The notes: generated from the letters alone by a model not told the origin. A DNA stretch of 16,620 nt from Flavobacteriales bacterium (GCA_003499525.1 DNTB01000087.1:1-16620), one strand, 5' to 3'. Shown: positions 1 through 8,883, numbered from the stretch's first letter. Translations and numbers: made by a program.

Positions 1-27
1 TGTTATCGAGACGGCTTCTTTTGTGTC

Positions 28-429
28 TTACTTTTTCCTTTGTTGATGCATTCGCAAACGAATCATTCCTAAAATGAGCAGTTCAGCGCTCGATGGATTT
101 AAGGCCAGCGGTACATTCTGATTGACACAGATATCGAGCAGTTCTTCCATATCTTCATGAAACGGACGTTCAACATCCGGATCCATAAAGAAGAAAACCA
201 TATCCACTTCTTTTTGTCGAATCATCTCGATGATCTCGCGGTATCCACCTGAACGACCTCTCGACATATGCCTAATTTCAATGCCCTCGCGTTCAATGAA
301 TTCAGCCGTCCTCCCCGTGGCTAATAAGCTCACCGTGTCGATCCACTCTCTTCGCTCTTTGAGGAATTCCACCATGGTTGGCTTCTTCTGATCGTGGGCA
401 ATGATTGCAATATTTCTGATGTGTACCAT
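28..429 (-). CDS. Methylglyoxal synthase-like protein with altered active site
   Basis: The 133-residue product has the MGS-like fold signature. An N-terminal strand ends in AHD (residues 11-13), followed by K16, an ATGRT phosphate-loop-like segment (37-41), FFFMDP (79-84) and a C-terminal NVPLALNPSSAE segment (about 105-116). E. coli MgsA (152 aa) converts dihydroxyacetone phosphate to methylglyoxal in the cytoplasm. Its D20, K23, D91 and D101 map to D13, K16, D83 and D93 here. The catalytic base D71 (in GGDQQ) aligns with Y63 (GGYRE), H98 (PHD) with F90 (PFH) and S65 with R57. The fold assignment is therefore good, but methylglyoxal synthase activity is doubtful. It may be a divergent enzyme or a ligand-binding relative. 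It lies 33 bp after the efflux pump gene on the same strand and could be read through from it. The octamer CTAAATTA at 451-458 (minus: TAATTTAG) is one mismatch from the Bacteroidota -7 consensus and could give it its own promoter. Confidence 0.8.
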   Translation of the reverse strand: MVHIRNIAIIAHDQKKPTMVEFLKERREWIDTVSLLATGRTAEFIEREGIEIRHMSRGRSGGYREIIEMIRQKEVDMVFFFMDPDVERPFHEDMEELLDICVNQNVPLALNPSSAELLILGMIRLRMHQQRKK

Positions 430-462
430 ACCTGTTGATTGAGGAAGTGTCTAAATTACACT

Positions 463-3400
463 TTATTGGGTAATTCCTGCATTCACCTGTGCTACAGGTA
501 CACGAATAATGGCATATTTCAGCTTCTTCACGAGATAGTACATAATTGGTACGATAACAAGGGTAAGGAAAGTGGCAAAGGTCAACCCAAAAATGATAGC
601 CCAGGACATCGGCCCCCAGAACATTACATTGTCTCCACCTATGTATATATTAGGATCCAATGAAGTAAAGAATCCAACAATGTCGATATTAAAACCTGTT
701 GCCAGTGGCAGCAATCCAAGGATAGTGGTTATTGCCGTAAGCAATACAGGTCGAAGCCTTTTTTTCCCGCCTTCTTCCACTGCTTTTCTAATTTCAGTAA
801 ATGGCAAGCGCTGGCCTTCAGGTATATCCAGCTCCGCTTTGCGTCTATCCATAAGCAGGTTGGTATAATCAATTAATACAATAGCATTATTTACAACTAT
901 ACCAGCCAAAGAAATAATCCCAATCATGGTCATCAGGATGACAAACTCCATACGGAAAATAACCAACCCCAGGAGTACCCCAATCAAACTAAACAGCACA
1001 GATGTGCCGATGATAAATGGGGATGAAATGGCATTAAACTGCAATACGATAATGAAAATGATCAGGCTAAAGGCAATCAAGAGTGCCCGGGATAGAAACG
1101 CAAACTGTTCCGCCTGCTCTTCCTGCTCTCCAGTAAACTCATAGACAAACTCCTTGGGCATTTCATAGTTCTCCAGTAATTCCTTGAGTTCGGCAACTAC
1201 CTCATTAGCATTGTATCCTTCTAATACATTGGATGAAAGCGTGACCACACGAGACAAATCCTTTCGGTTGACTGCACTAAAAGTTGAAGTCCTTTCTCCA
1301 CGGGCTACTGCCGAAACAGGTACCTGTACCGTCTTCCCGTTGTCCATATTCTTGAATGTAATCTTCTGATTTACAAGGGCATCCGGATTATCGCGATAAA
1401 TTTCAGCCGCACGAATATTGATCTCATAGTCATCCTCATCGTCCTTGTAAGTAGACACTTCCTTCCCGAACAACGCTGTTCTTAATGCATCGCCAATCTG
1501 ACCGGTAGTAATTCCCAATCTACCTGCTTTAGCTCTGTCGATATATATTGGCATTTCCGGCTTTCCCTGATCCACATCAATCTTCAGCTCCTCTATTCCG
1601 CCGATATTGGCATTATTAATAAAGGTCTTTACCTTTTCAACTTCAGCCAACAGCTTCTCATAGTTATCTCCTTCAATCTCCAGGTTAATCGGTGGTCCTG
1701 TTGGAGGACCATTTTCGTTTTTGGCAACTGCAATTTTTACTCCGGCAAACCCGGTGAGCTCCTTACGAATATGGGTGAGAAAATCGTTTGTGTTTATTCC
1801 TCGTCGATGTTGAAATTCCACAAAAGAAACCGCAATTCTCGACTTATTGGGAGTTGCACCTCCAGAAAATCCTTGATTCGGATCTGAAGCTCCTTCACCA
1901 ACTTGAGAAATAACTGATTCCACGAGAAAGTTGTCCAGCTTACCCTCAGGATTTTCAGCAGCATACTCCTCTACAACTTTGAATACTTCCTGCTCAATGG
2001 CTAAAGTGGTTTCGTTCATACTTTCAATGGAAGTTCCTACAGGACGTTCGATGAAAATATTGATATACTGCGGCTGTCCCTCTGGAAAGAATAACACTTT
2101 AGGAGGAATTGCCACCAACAGCATGATTGCTAATACAAGCAATCCAAATGTTCCGGCAAGTAACCAATATGGCCTTCTTCCATTTAGCGCATAGTGGATG
2201 AACCCATCATATTGAGCTTCCAGCCTTGGCATAATTCGTTCTTTGAAATAGATGCTCGCCGGATAGATGACATAAGCATTCAATATGAGGAAGGTTCCCG
2301 TTATGCCCACAAAGTTTCCATTGAGTGTTTCGCCCGTTATCATGAAAAGAATGGCGAAAAGAATCAATGCTCCGCCTGTAAGTGCCACTCTTCCCTTCTT
2401 CGTATTTTTGGCAAGGAACATTTTCTTGAATAGAAAGAACAATAACACACCTGAAACCAGGATATAGGATAAAACCTCGGCACCCTCTGCCAGCCCTGCG
2501 ATAAATCCCAGCAGCAACAACGAATAAGCAATGATAAGGTGCTTGTTAGAGATATACTGGTCGTCTTCTTCTATTTTCATGAATAGAGAAGTCAGTACAG
2601 GGTTAATAACCAGTGCGACAAATAAGGACGATGCCAGCACAATAATCAGCGTAATGGGTAAATAGCGCATAAATTCACCCATCATACCCGGCCAGAATGC
2701 CAAAGGAACGAAGGCTCCAAGTGTTGTAGCTGTAGACGCAATAATTGGCCAGGCCACCTCACTGGCCCCATTGATAGCGGCCTTGGCAGGTGAGTATCCA
2801 TCATCCATCCAACGATAAATGTTTTCTACAACCACAATTCCATTGTCTACCAGCATACCGAGTGCTAGTACCAAAGAAAACAGCACCATAAAATTGAGTG
2901 TAACTCCGAATGCACTCAGGATGAAAAACGAAAGCAACATGGACAGCGGAATCGCGATTCCCACAAACAATGCATTTCTCATTCCCAGAAAGAGAAGCAG
3001 AACTCCAATAACCAGGAACATCCCTAGCAGGATGGAATTTTCAAGTTCACTGAGCTGTGTTTTTGTCTGGTTCGTTTGATCGTTGGTAATGGTAATGCTC
3101 AAACCCTCAGGCAGATAGTTTTTTACAGCTTCATCAATGATCAAATTAATCTGTTCCGATGCTTCAATCAGGTTTTCTCCAGCCCTTTTCATCACGTCCA
3201 GCATCACCACAGGGTTTCCGTATTCGCGGGCGTAACTTTCCTTTTCTTTCTCAGCAAATTTGATTTGGGCTACATCGCGCAGATATACGATGTTGCCACG
3301 CTCGTGCTTTACGACGATATCTTCAATTTCTTTCCAATCGTCAAACTCACCTATGACTCGCATTGAGCGCAGCATCCCATCGATGTCCACATCACCGCCT

Positions 3401-4101
3401 GAAACGGTCATATTCTCATACTGAATGGCGCTGGCCACATCACCAAAGTTGACCTGTGTGGCCTCCATTTTCAGCAAGTCCAATTCCACGGCTACTTCTT
3501 TATCGTTAATTCCCCGGATGTCTACCGCATTGATCTGCGGAATGTCTTCAATTTGATCTTCCAGGTACTCCCCATATTCCTTTAACTGATCCAATGAGAA
3601 ATCACCATAAAGGTTGATGTTCAGTATGGGCATCAATTCCGAGAAATTGAGGTCAAAGACATTTGGGTCTGCCGGAAGATCCGATGGGAAATCAGGATCT
3701 GACTTTGCAATGTCGACCTTGTCCTTGACCTTTCTCAAGGCATCTTCCGGAGTCACACTAAAATCGAATTTTATTCTAATACTTGACGCCCCCTGCACGG
3801 AGCTTGAGGTGATTTCATCTATACCTGAAATTGACTTGACTTCTTTCTCAATGGGTCGAGTGATGAGCTTTTCAATATCCAGCGGTGAATTTCCGGGGTA
3901 AATTGTACTCACATAGATTTCCGGAATCACAACTTCCGGAAAACTCTCTTTCGGCATGGACAGGTAGGAGATGATTCCTGCCATAAAAATGATGACGGTA
4001 AGAACTATGACCGTCGTACGGTTGTTCACAGAGGCTTTGGTAATCCCAAAAGTGCGGACAATATTGTTGGTCTCTTCGTTTTGCTTTATTTCTTCAGTCA
4101 T
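463..4101 (-). CDS. RND efflux pump, inner-membrane permease (AcrB/HAE-1-like)
   Basis: This 1212-residue protein is the proton-driven permease of a tripartite drug/solute exporter. TM1 lies at about 30-47, followed by the porter-domain segment starting FPEVVIPEIYVSTIYPGN (54-71). The TM2-TM6 block covers about 355-508 and includes LVDNGIVVVEN (417-427), and the second half repeats the pattern with VVNNAIVLID near residue 1070. AcrB has Asp-Asp (407/408) in TM4 and a lysine in TM10. Here TM4 has D419-N420 and TM10 has Asn-Asn, a pattern I believe occurs in other non-enterobacterial RND pumps. The protein is about 160 residues longer than AcrB. Much of the excess is an insert at about 512-628 between TM6 and the second half, predicted by eye to hold four extra hydrophobic helices (about 521-537, 542-560, 573-589, 598-617). 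It is the last pump gene of the operon, 10 bp after the adaptor gene. The substrate cannot be told from sequence. Confidence 0.95.
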   Translation of the reverse strand: MTEEIKQNEETNNIVRTFGITKASVNNRTTVIVLTVIIFMAGIISYLSMPKESFPEVVIPEIYVSTIYPGNSPLDIEKLITRPIEKEVKSISGIDEITSSSVQGASSIRIKFDFSVTPEDALRKVKDKVDIAKSDPDFPSDLPADPNVFDLNFSELMPILNINLYGDFSLDQLKEYGEYLEDQIEDIPQINAVDIRGINDKEVAVELDLLKMEATQVNFGDVASAIQYENMTVSGGDVDIDGMLRSMRVIGEFDDWKEIEDIVVKHERGNIVYLRDVAQIKFAEKEKESYAREYGNPVVMLDVMKRAGENLIEASEQINLIIDEAVKNYLPEGLSITITNDQTNQTKTQLSELENSILLGMFLVIGVLLLFLGMRNALFVGIAIPLSMLLSFFILSAFGVTLNFMVLFSLVLALGMLVDNGIVVVENIYRWMDDGYSPAKAAINGASEVAWPIIASTATTLGAFVPLAFWPGMMGEFMRYLPITLIIVLASSLFVALVINPVLTSLFMKIEEDDQYISNKHLIIAYSLLLLGFIAGLAEGAEVLSYILVSGVLLFFLFKKMFLAKNTKKGRVALTGGALILFAILFMITGETLNGNFVGITGTFLILNAYVIYPASIYFKERIMPRLEAQYDGFIHYALNGRRPYWLLAGTFGLLVLAIMLLVAIPPKVLFFPEGQPQYINIFIERPVGTSIESMNETTLAIEQEVFKVVEEYAAENPEGKLDNFLVESVISQVGEGASDPNQGFSGGATPNKSRIAVSFVEFQHRRGINTNDFLTHIRKELTGFAGVKIAVAKNENGPPTGPPINLEIEGDNYEKLLAEVEKVKTFINNANIGGIEELKIDVDQGKPEMPIYIDRAKAGRLGITTGQIGDALRTALFGKEVSTYKDDEDDYEINIRAAEIYRDNPDALVNQKITFKNMDNGKTVQVPVSAVARGERTSTFSAVNRKDLSRVVTLSSNVLEGYNANEVVAELKELLENYEMPKEFVYEFTGEQEEQAEQFAFLSRALLIAFSLIIFIIVLQFNAISSPFIIGTSVLFSLIGVLLGLVIFRMEFVILMTMIGIISLAGIVVNNAIVLIDYTNLLMDRRKAELDIPEGQRLPFTEIRKAVEEGGKKRLRPVLLTAITTILGLLPLATGFNIDIVGFFTSLDPNIYIGGDNVMFWGPMSWAIIFGLTFATFLTLVIVPIMYYLVKKLKYAIIRVPVAQVNAGITQ

Positions 4102-4111
4102 GACCTTAGTC

Positions 4112-5251
4112 TTAGCCTTTAATCCATTCTACGCGTTGTTCATTACTCACACTGCGGGCTCCAGCCTCAATGATGAGTTCTCCCGGCTCCAAACCGGCAA
4201 TTATTTCAGTATTTCCTAAATAAGACATACCAGTCTGAACAGTTCTCAGTTTAGCTATGTTTAAACCGTCTTCATCTTTTTCCAAAACATAGATAAAGCT
4301 CTGACCCTGAGCATTTTCCTGGATTAGTTTGGCAGGGATTACGATGGCGGAGTCCACCTGATAGTCTTTGATTTTCACCAGGCCGAGCAAATTCGGAAGC
4401 ATTTTTTCATTTGTTTTTGGCAGTGCTATACGCACAGAGAACGTCCTGTTGGCACTGTTGATGAAATAACCGGTTTGTATTACTTCAGATTTAATGGATT
4501 CATTCAAGGATGGCATTTCAACAACCACTGGGGTTCCGACTTTCACATTCTCAATGTAACGCTCTGAAATATCTGCTTTCAAATAAACATTATCCACATT
4601 GACCAGCCTCAAAGCAGGCACTCCTGGGTTGGCCAGCTCACCGGTCTTAGCGAAGACTTCATCCACTACTCCATCATAGGGAGCTCTTAACCTGGTTTTT
4701 GCTCGCTGAGTCTCTAGAGAAGCCAATCTGGTGTCTATGGATTCCAGGTTGTTCTTGGCCTCCAGATATTGAAGTTCTGAACCGATATTTTTGTCCCAAA
4801 GTGCTTTTTGCTTTTTGTAGACATCAGCGGCCAGTTGACGCTGAGTCTTAACTTCCGCAATGTTCTTTTCGATGATATCATCGTCTAATTCCAGAAGAAC
4901 CTGTCCTTTTTTAACCTCTTCTCCATCGGACACATAGATTCTAATGATGGTTCCACTCGCCTCAGGTGCCAACTGCGAGTTATTCTCAGAGTTCACGCTG
5001 CCATAGACCTGAAAGAAGTGTTCAAACGGTTGAGCCTTAATTTCCCGGGCGGTAATGTTGATGAGCTTTCTGTTGGTGTCCAGCTCTAATAATTCAGCCT
5101 CCACTGAACGAAGCATCTTACCCACTTTTTTGTATTCCGCTTTTAGGCTGTCACGCACAGTGAGAAGCTCATTTATTTGCTCGTCTGTGCCTTGCTCGGG
5201 CTGGCAGCTCCATGCTGCGAAAAAGACCAGAATTATGAATATGTTTTTCAT
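4112..5251 (-). CDS. RND efflux periplasmic adaptor (membrane fusion protein), lipoprotein
   Basis: This 379-residue adaptor would bridge the RND permease and the TolC-like channel. A short signal peptide ends in a lipobox AWSC with C16 as the likely lipidated residue, which anchors the protein to a membrane. A charged helical stretch at about 24-60 looks like a coiled coil. A beta/lipoyl half-motif (SGTIIRIYVSDGEEVKKGQ, 99-117) is followed by the alpha-hairpin (about 128-186) and the second lipoyl half (RLRAPYDGVVDEVFAKTGE, 187-205). The beta-barrel and membrane-proximal domains follow (about 215-379). Length and order are typical of the HlyD/AcrA family. The start lies 18 bp after the TolC-like gene and the stop 10 bp before the permease gene, so the three are almost certainly cotranscribed. 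The extra helix before the first lipoyl half is the only variation I see from plain AcrA. Confidence 0.95.
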   Translation of the reverse strand: MKNIFIILVFFAAWSCQPEQGTDEQINELLTVRDSLKAEYKKVGKMLRSVEAELLELDTNRKLINITAREIKAQPFEHFFQVYGSVNSENNSQLAPEASGTIIRIYVSDGEEVKKGQVLLELDDDIIEKNIAEVKTQRQLAADVYKKQKALWDKNIGSELQYLEAKNNLESIDTRLASLETQRAKTRLRAPYDGVVDEVFAKTGELANPGVPALRLVNVDNVYLKADISERYIENVKVGTPVVVEMPSLNESIKSEVIQTGYFINSANRTFSVRIALPKTNEKMLPNLLGLVKIKDYQVDSAIVIPAKLIQENAQGQSFIYVLEKDEDGLNIAKLRTVQTGMSYLGNTEIIAGLEPGELIIEAGARSVSNEQRVEWIKG

Positions 5252-5269
5252 GATTGATTGGTTGCTGAT

Positions 5270-6619
5270 TTAGTAATTGTTTAAGATTTTGTCTAATGAA
5301 GATCGGGCTTCAATCAGGCTTTGAATGGAGCCGATATATGCCGCCTGTATTTCAAAAAACTGGATTTGTGTATTCGCCAAATTAAGTGATGAAGACATTC
5401 CAACATTGTATTTTGTGGTTTCCTTATCCAGGATTTTAGAAACCAATGCCAGATTATCCTTATTGTTTTTATACTGGTTTAATGCAAATTCATACTGAGT
5501 CACCCGGGTGAGGTAATCAACCCTCAAGTTCTGTTCTGTTTCCGCAATCGTTATTTGCGATTTTCTGAGATCCAGCTCGGCTTGTTGTACCTGATATCTT
5601 CTCTGAAAACTACTGAAGATCGGAACATTCAACTGCAATCCCCAAAGACTTGTTGGAAACCAGAAGTCACTGGATAGAGTTAGATCATTATTTAGGTAAG
5701 ACTCCTGGTAGTTGTAAAAGGCACTGAGGCTCGGAGCATACTGCATTTTTTTCAAACTCAAATTTCGCTCCTGCAATTCCGCCTGAGTTTCAGACAATTG
5801 AAAATCAATGTTAGTTGTAACATCAAATTGTTGAGCTAAAACGCTTTGATCCGCCCCATAGGCCAGAATGGTCTCAAGGTTATCTTTAAGAGTTATGGTA
5901 GTTTCATTGCTTATTCCCATTTGGAACTTCAATGTGTTCATGGAAATATCTTCCAGCCGAATTGCTCTGTCGAGCTGATTTTCAGCTGATTGCAGAAGTA
6001 TCTTGAGCTGGTCAGCATCCTGTTCTTCTGCAAAACCGGCCTCATACAATGCCCTGGTTTCGGTATAGGTTTGGTTGAGGTAATCGCGGTTTTGCTGTAG
6101 GGTTGTTGTATTCTCCTGGGCTATAATTACACTGGAATAGGCCTGAGTAACCGCATCCTTTATCTCCCGTTCTGTCTTTACCCTGGCCTGCTCACTCAAA
6201 GTTCGGTAGGTTTTGGCCGACTGTAAACCGACAATGTACGATCCATCGAATATTAATTGGGTCAGTGTTATTCCACCAGTGATTGAGTAGTTTGTACCGA
6301 ATTGAACCGGAATTAATTCATTCGGATCAAAATCCGGATCATTTGGATCTCCTCCGAAAGCACCAGCCGGAATTTGTGTCGTTGGGATATCGATAAACTG
6401 ATTAAAATCTCCACTGGCACTCAGTTGAGGCAATCCAATAGCTGTAGTTTCCTTTACTCTCTGCCGGGCGATTTCCTCATCGAGCAATGCCTTTTGAGTA
6501 AAATAACTGTGTTCCACTGCATATGCTCTGGCTTCTTCCAGGCTGAAGGACATGGTCTCCTGACCCTTGCCATTAGACAAAGTTGCAGCCGCGATCAGAA
6601 TGAGTATTAGCTTTTTCAT
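5270..6619 (-). CDS. TolC family outer membrane efflux channel
   Basis: This 449-residue product has a signal peptide (about 1-20, ending NGKGQ) and the long amphipathic helices of the OEP family. The two family half-repeats are visible as LYEAGFAEEQDADQL near residue 190 and KYNVGMSSSLNLANTQIQ near residue 403. The first half carries a short acidic Asp/Pro-rich loop (GGDPNDPDFDPNE, about residue 85-100), likely at the outer rim of the barrel. It would form the trimeric outer membrane exit duct docking on the adaptor encoded next. The ATG immediately follows the stop codon of the TetR gene with no intervening base, so translation is probably coupled and expression is under the same promoter. 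The length fits OEP proteins. Confidence 0.95.
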   Translation of the reverse strand: MKKLILILIAAATLSNGKGQETMSFSLEEARAYAVEHSYFTQKALLDEEIARQRVKETTAIGLPQLSASGDFNQFIDIPTTQIPAGAFGGDPNDPDFDPNELIPVQFGTNYSITGGITLTQLIFDGSYIVGLQSAKTYRTLSEQARVKTEREIKDAVTQAYSSVIIAQENTTTLQQNRDYLNQTYTETRALYEAGFAEEQDADQLKILLQSAENQLDRAIRLEDISMNTLKFQMGISNETTITLKDNLETILAYGADQSVLAQQFDVTTNIDFQLSETQAELQERNLSLKKMQYAPSLSAFYNYQESYLNNDLTLSSDFWFPTSLWGLQLNVPIFSSFQRRYQVQQAELDLRKSQITIAETEQNLRVDYLTRVTQYEFALNQYKNNKDNLALVSKILDKETTKYNVGMSSSLNLANTQIQFFEIQAAYIGSIQSLIEARSSLDKILNNY

Positions 6620-7222
6620 TTAGTCAAAGTATTTTCTGATGAGTTTTAGTCCCTTTTCATTGGCAATACCGTGAAGGTGATAAATGACCATTTCGTGATG
6701 CAGGTCGCCAAAAGGAAATTTATTGTGAAATGGACTGTTTGAATCAAACACGCCATTAATCAAATTCAAATACAACAAGGAAACCAGCTCGGTTTTTACG
6801 TCGTCACGATACAGCCCTTCTGATTTTCCCCGCTCAATATTGCTCACGATGCAGTTGTACATATACTCGTTCTTGAAGTCAAGAAACACTTTCCAGGCCT
6901 TTGGGTAGTATTTCTGAAGATCAAAGAATACCGAAGGTTGCATGTTTCGAAAAACTCCTCTTGCTATTTCACTTGACATTCTGAGTTCTTCAATGGCATT
7001 TGATGATTCCTGACAGGCCTGATCCATGTTGCTTTGATTATTGGTCTGGATATATTTCATACATCGCAGAACCAAATCATTCTTGTCCCGCACGTGGTTA
7101 TACAATGTCTTTTTCGAAATCCCCAAACGAAAAGCAAGTTCATCCATCGTCAGGCTTTTTACACCAAGCCTCATGAACAGACTACTGCTCTGCACTACTA
7201 TTTCTTGGGTTTTTTCTTCCAT
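6620..7222 (-). CDS. TetR/AcrR family transcriptional regulator, probable efflux operon repressor
   Basis: The N-terminal TetR DNA-binding domain is clear. A first helix (about 1-18) is followed by the helix-turn-helix segment MDELAFRLGISKKTLYNHV (about 26-44) and then DKNDLV, the family's usual end of the domain. The remaining roughly 150 residues form a divergent helical ligand-binding and dimerisation domain. The ATG at 7220-7222 (200 residues) is preferred. An in-frame TTG at 7229-7231 would add three residues, but it lies inside the presumed -7 promoter element. As the first gene of the TolC-adaptor-RND operon it most likely represses its own operon and is relieved by a pump substrate. 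This is inference from the usual arrangement in the family. A 19-bp inverted repeat upstream (7270-7288) is a possible operator. Confidence 0.93.
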   Translation of the reverse strand: MEEKTQEIVVQSSSLFMRLGVKSLTMDELAFRLGISKKTLYNHVRDKNDLVLRCMKYIQTNNQSNMDQACQESSNAIEELRMSSEIARGVFRNMQPSVFFDLQKYYPKAWKVFLDFKNEYMYNCIVSNIERGKSEGLYRDDVKTELVSLLYLNLINGVFDSNSPFHNKFPFGDLHHEMVIYHLHGIANEKGLKLIRKYFD

Positions 7223-7228
7223 CGGATG

Positions 7229-7236
7229 CAAATGTA
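7229..7236 (-). promoter_or_regulatory. Bacteroidota -7 element before the TetR/efflux operon
   Basis: On the minus strand this octamer reads TACATTTG, an exact match to the Bacteroidota -7 consensus TAnnTTTG. Only six bases separate it from the TetR ATG at 7222, so the transcript would be leaderless or nearly so. I see no convincing -33 TTTG box at the expected spacing, so the call rests on the -7 match and position. Confidence 0.5.
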
Positions 7237-7269
7237 TACTTTTTAAACTATTAAGGTTTCTAAAGTTTC

Positions 7270-7288
7270 CTTTGTCTACGACACAAAG
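7270..7288. promoter_or_regulatory. Inverted repeat, candidate TetR operator
   Basis: The sequence is CTTTGT-N7-ACAAAG, two perfect 6-bp arms 7 bp apart. It lies about 48 bp upstream of the TetR ATG in the TetR/asnS intergenic region. TetR-family dimers bind such palindromes, often next to their own gene. A repeat of this size can occur by chance in a 200-bp spacer, so this is only a candidate. Confidence 0.25.
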
Positions 7289-7415
7289 TTATTTTCAGCC
7301 GATTTCTTACCCGCAGAAAACAGTATGAACAAAAGGTTAAGCTGTATGAAAGGCCAAAAACTGGATTGAACTGGAAATATTGAGTACTACAGTCCTTTCT
7401 AACTGCTCAACTCGC

Positions 7416-7423
7416 TACATTTG
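7416..7423 (+). promoter_or_regulatory. Bacteroidota -7 element before asnS
   Basis: The octamer TACATTTG matches TAnnTTTG exactly and ends 17 bases before the asnS ATG, giving a short leader. The -33 region has no TTTG box at the usual distance (the nearest candidate is TTTC near 7396). Position and the exact match support it. Confidence 0.5.
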
Positions 7424-7440
7424 TCGACTATTTTTTAGCT

Positions 7441-8883
7441 ATGTCGTGTACAAGAATAAAAGATGTTTTGTCGGCAATACCGGACAATCAGGAATTGGCA
7501 GTTTGCGGATGGGTTCGTACCAGAAGAGGCAGTAAGAATGTTTCTTTTGTGGCATTGAATGATGGGTCGACTGTGAAAACATTGCAAATTATTGCAGATC
7601 ATCAGAATTTCGAAGAGGAAACGCTCAAAAGAATTACAACGGGGAGTGCCCTTCAGGTGCAAGGCCATTTGGTGGCATCCGGTGGTTCCGGACAAAATGT
7701 CGAACTCGTTGCCCGGAATATAGAAATTTTGGGTGATGCGGATGCAGATGATTATCCTCTTCAACCCAAAAGACATAGTCTTGAATTTCTTCGGGAAATT
7801 GCCCACTTAAGACCAAGAACGAATACATTCTCTTCGATCTTCAGGGTTCGTCATTCTCTGGCATTTGCCATTCATAACTATTTTAATCAACGAGGATTTT
7901 TCTACCTCAATACACCTATAATTACCGGATCTGATGCGGAAGGAGCCGGTGAAATGTTTGCAGTTACTAATTTCGACTTAAAGGATGTTCCAAAAACTGA
8001 GGACGGCGAAATCGACTTCAAACAAGATTTCTTTTCTAAAGCTACTAATCTTACCGTATCCGGGCAGTTGGAGGCAGAGCTGGGTGCATTGGCACTTTCC
8101 AAAGTATACACCTTTGGGCCCACCTTCAGAGCAGAAAACTCAAATACAACAAGACATCTTGCTGAATTTTGGATGGTCGAGCCCGAGATGGCCTTTGCTG
8201 ACCTTGAGGATGACATGGACCTTGCCGAGGACTTTCTCAAATACCTCATGACCTATGTCCTTGAGCATAACAATGACGATCTGGAATTTTTAGAAAACCG
8301 ATTGATTGAAGAGGAAAAAGCAAAACCTCAGGCAGAGCGAAGCGCGATGAAATTGCGAGATAAACTTAAGTTCATTGCGAATGAATCTTTTGAGCGTATC
8401 TCATACACTGAGGCATTCAATATTTTGAGAAATTCAAAACCAAACAGGAAAAAGAAATTTCAATTTATCATTGATGAATGGGGTGCTGACCTTCAATCGG
8501 AGCATGAGCGATTTCTTGTTGAAAAGCATTTTGCAAGGCCAGTAATAGTCTTTGATTATCCATCAGCCATCAAGGCGTTTTACATGCGCGAGAATGAAGA
8601 TGGGAAAACAGTTCGTGCGATGGATATTTTGTTCCCTGGTATTGGAGAAATAGTAGGAGGAAGTCAGCGTGAGGAACGTTATGATGTCTTGAAGAAAAGG
8701 ATTAAAGCCTTTGGCATTGATGAGCAGGAGCTCTGGTGGTATCTGGAAACAAGGAAGTTCGGTACTGTTCCGCATAGCGGTTTTGGGCTTGGGTTTGAAC
8801 GGCTGGTTCAATTTGCAACTGGGATGCAAAACATTAGAGATGTAATACCTTTTCCAAGGACTCCAGGAAATGCAGAATTCTAG
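7441..8883 (+). CDS. asnS: Asparaginyl-tRNA synthetase
   Basis: This 480-residue class IIb aminoacyl-tRNA synthetase charges tRNA-Asn with asparagine in the cytoplasm. The N-terminal OB-fold anticodon-binding domain begins near VCGWVRTRRGSKNVSFVALND (about 20-40). Class II motif 2 is FGPTFRAENSNTTRHLAEFW with FRAE near 228. Motif 3 is GFGLGFERLVQ near 447, followed by RDVIPFPRTPG at the C-terminus, typical of AsnS rather than AspS. Length is close to bacterial AsnS (466 in E. coli). It diverges from the TetR gene and precedes rpoN by 52 bp on the same strand. Its presence suggests direct asparaginylation. Nothing unusual is seen in its motifs. Confidence 0.98.
   Translation: MSCTRIKDVLSAIPDNQELAVCGWVRTRRGSKNVSFVALNDGSTVKTLQIIADHQNFEEETLKRITTGSALQVQGHLVASGGSGQNVELVARNIEILGDADADDYPLQPKRHSLEFLREIAHLRPRTNTFSSIFRVRHSLAFAIHNYFNQRGFFYLNTPIITGSDAEGAGEMFAVTNFDLKDVPKTEDGEIDFKQDFFSKATNLTVSGQLEAELGALALSKVYTFGPTFRAENSNTTRHLAEFWMVEPEMAFADLEDDMDLAEDFLKYLMTYVLEHNNDDLEFLENRLIEEEKAKPQAERSAMKLRDKLKFIANESFERISYTEAFNILRNSKPNRKKKFQFIIDEWGADLQSEHERFLVEKHFARPVIVFDYPSAIKAFYMRENEDGKTVRAMDILFPGIGEIVGGSQREERYDVLKKRIKAFGIDEQELWWYLETRKFGTVPHSGFGLGFERLVQFATGMQNIRDVIPFPRTPGNAEF

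Noticed and set aside
1..27. Possible end of another gene or a terminator at the left edge.
   Set aside because: The 27 bases show no hairpin and no readable coding signal.
2194..2433. Open frames on the plus strand within the RND, adaptor and TolC genes.
   Set aside because: They are antisense shadows of strongly conserved coding genes with no recognisable protein family of their own.
7229..7231. TTG start giving a 203-residue TetR protein.
   Set aside because: The codon lies within the exact -7 promoter octamer, and an ATG in the same frame sits three codons later.
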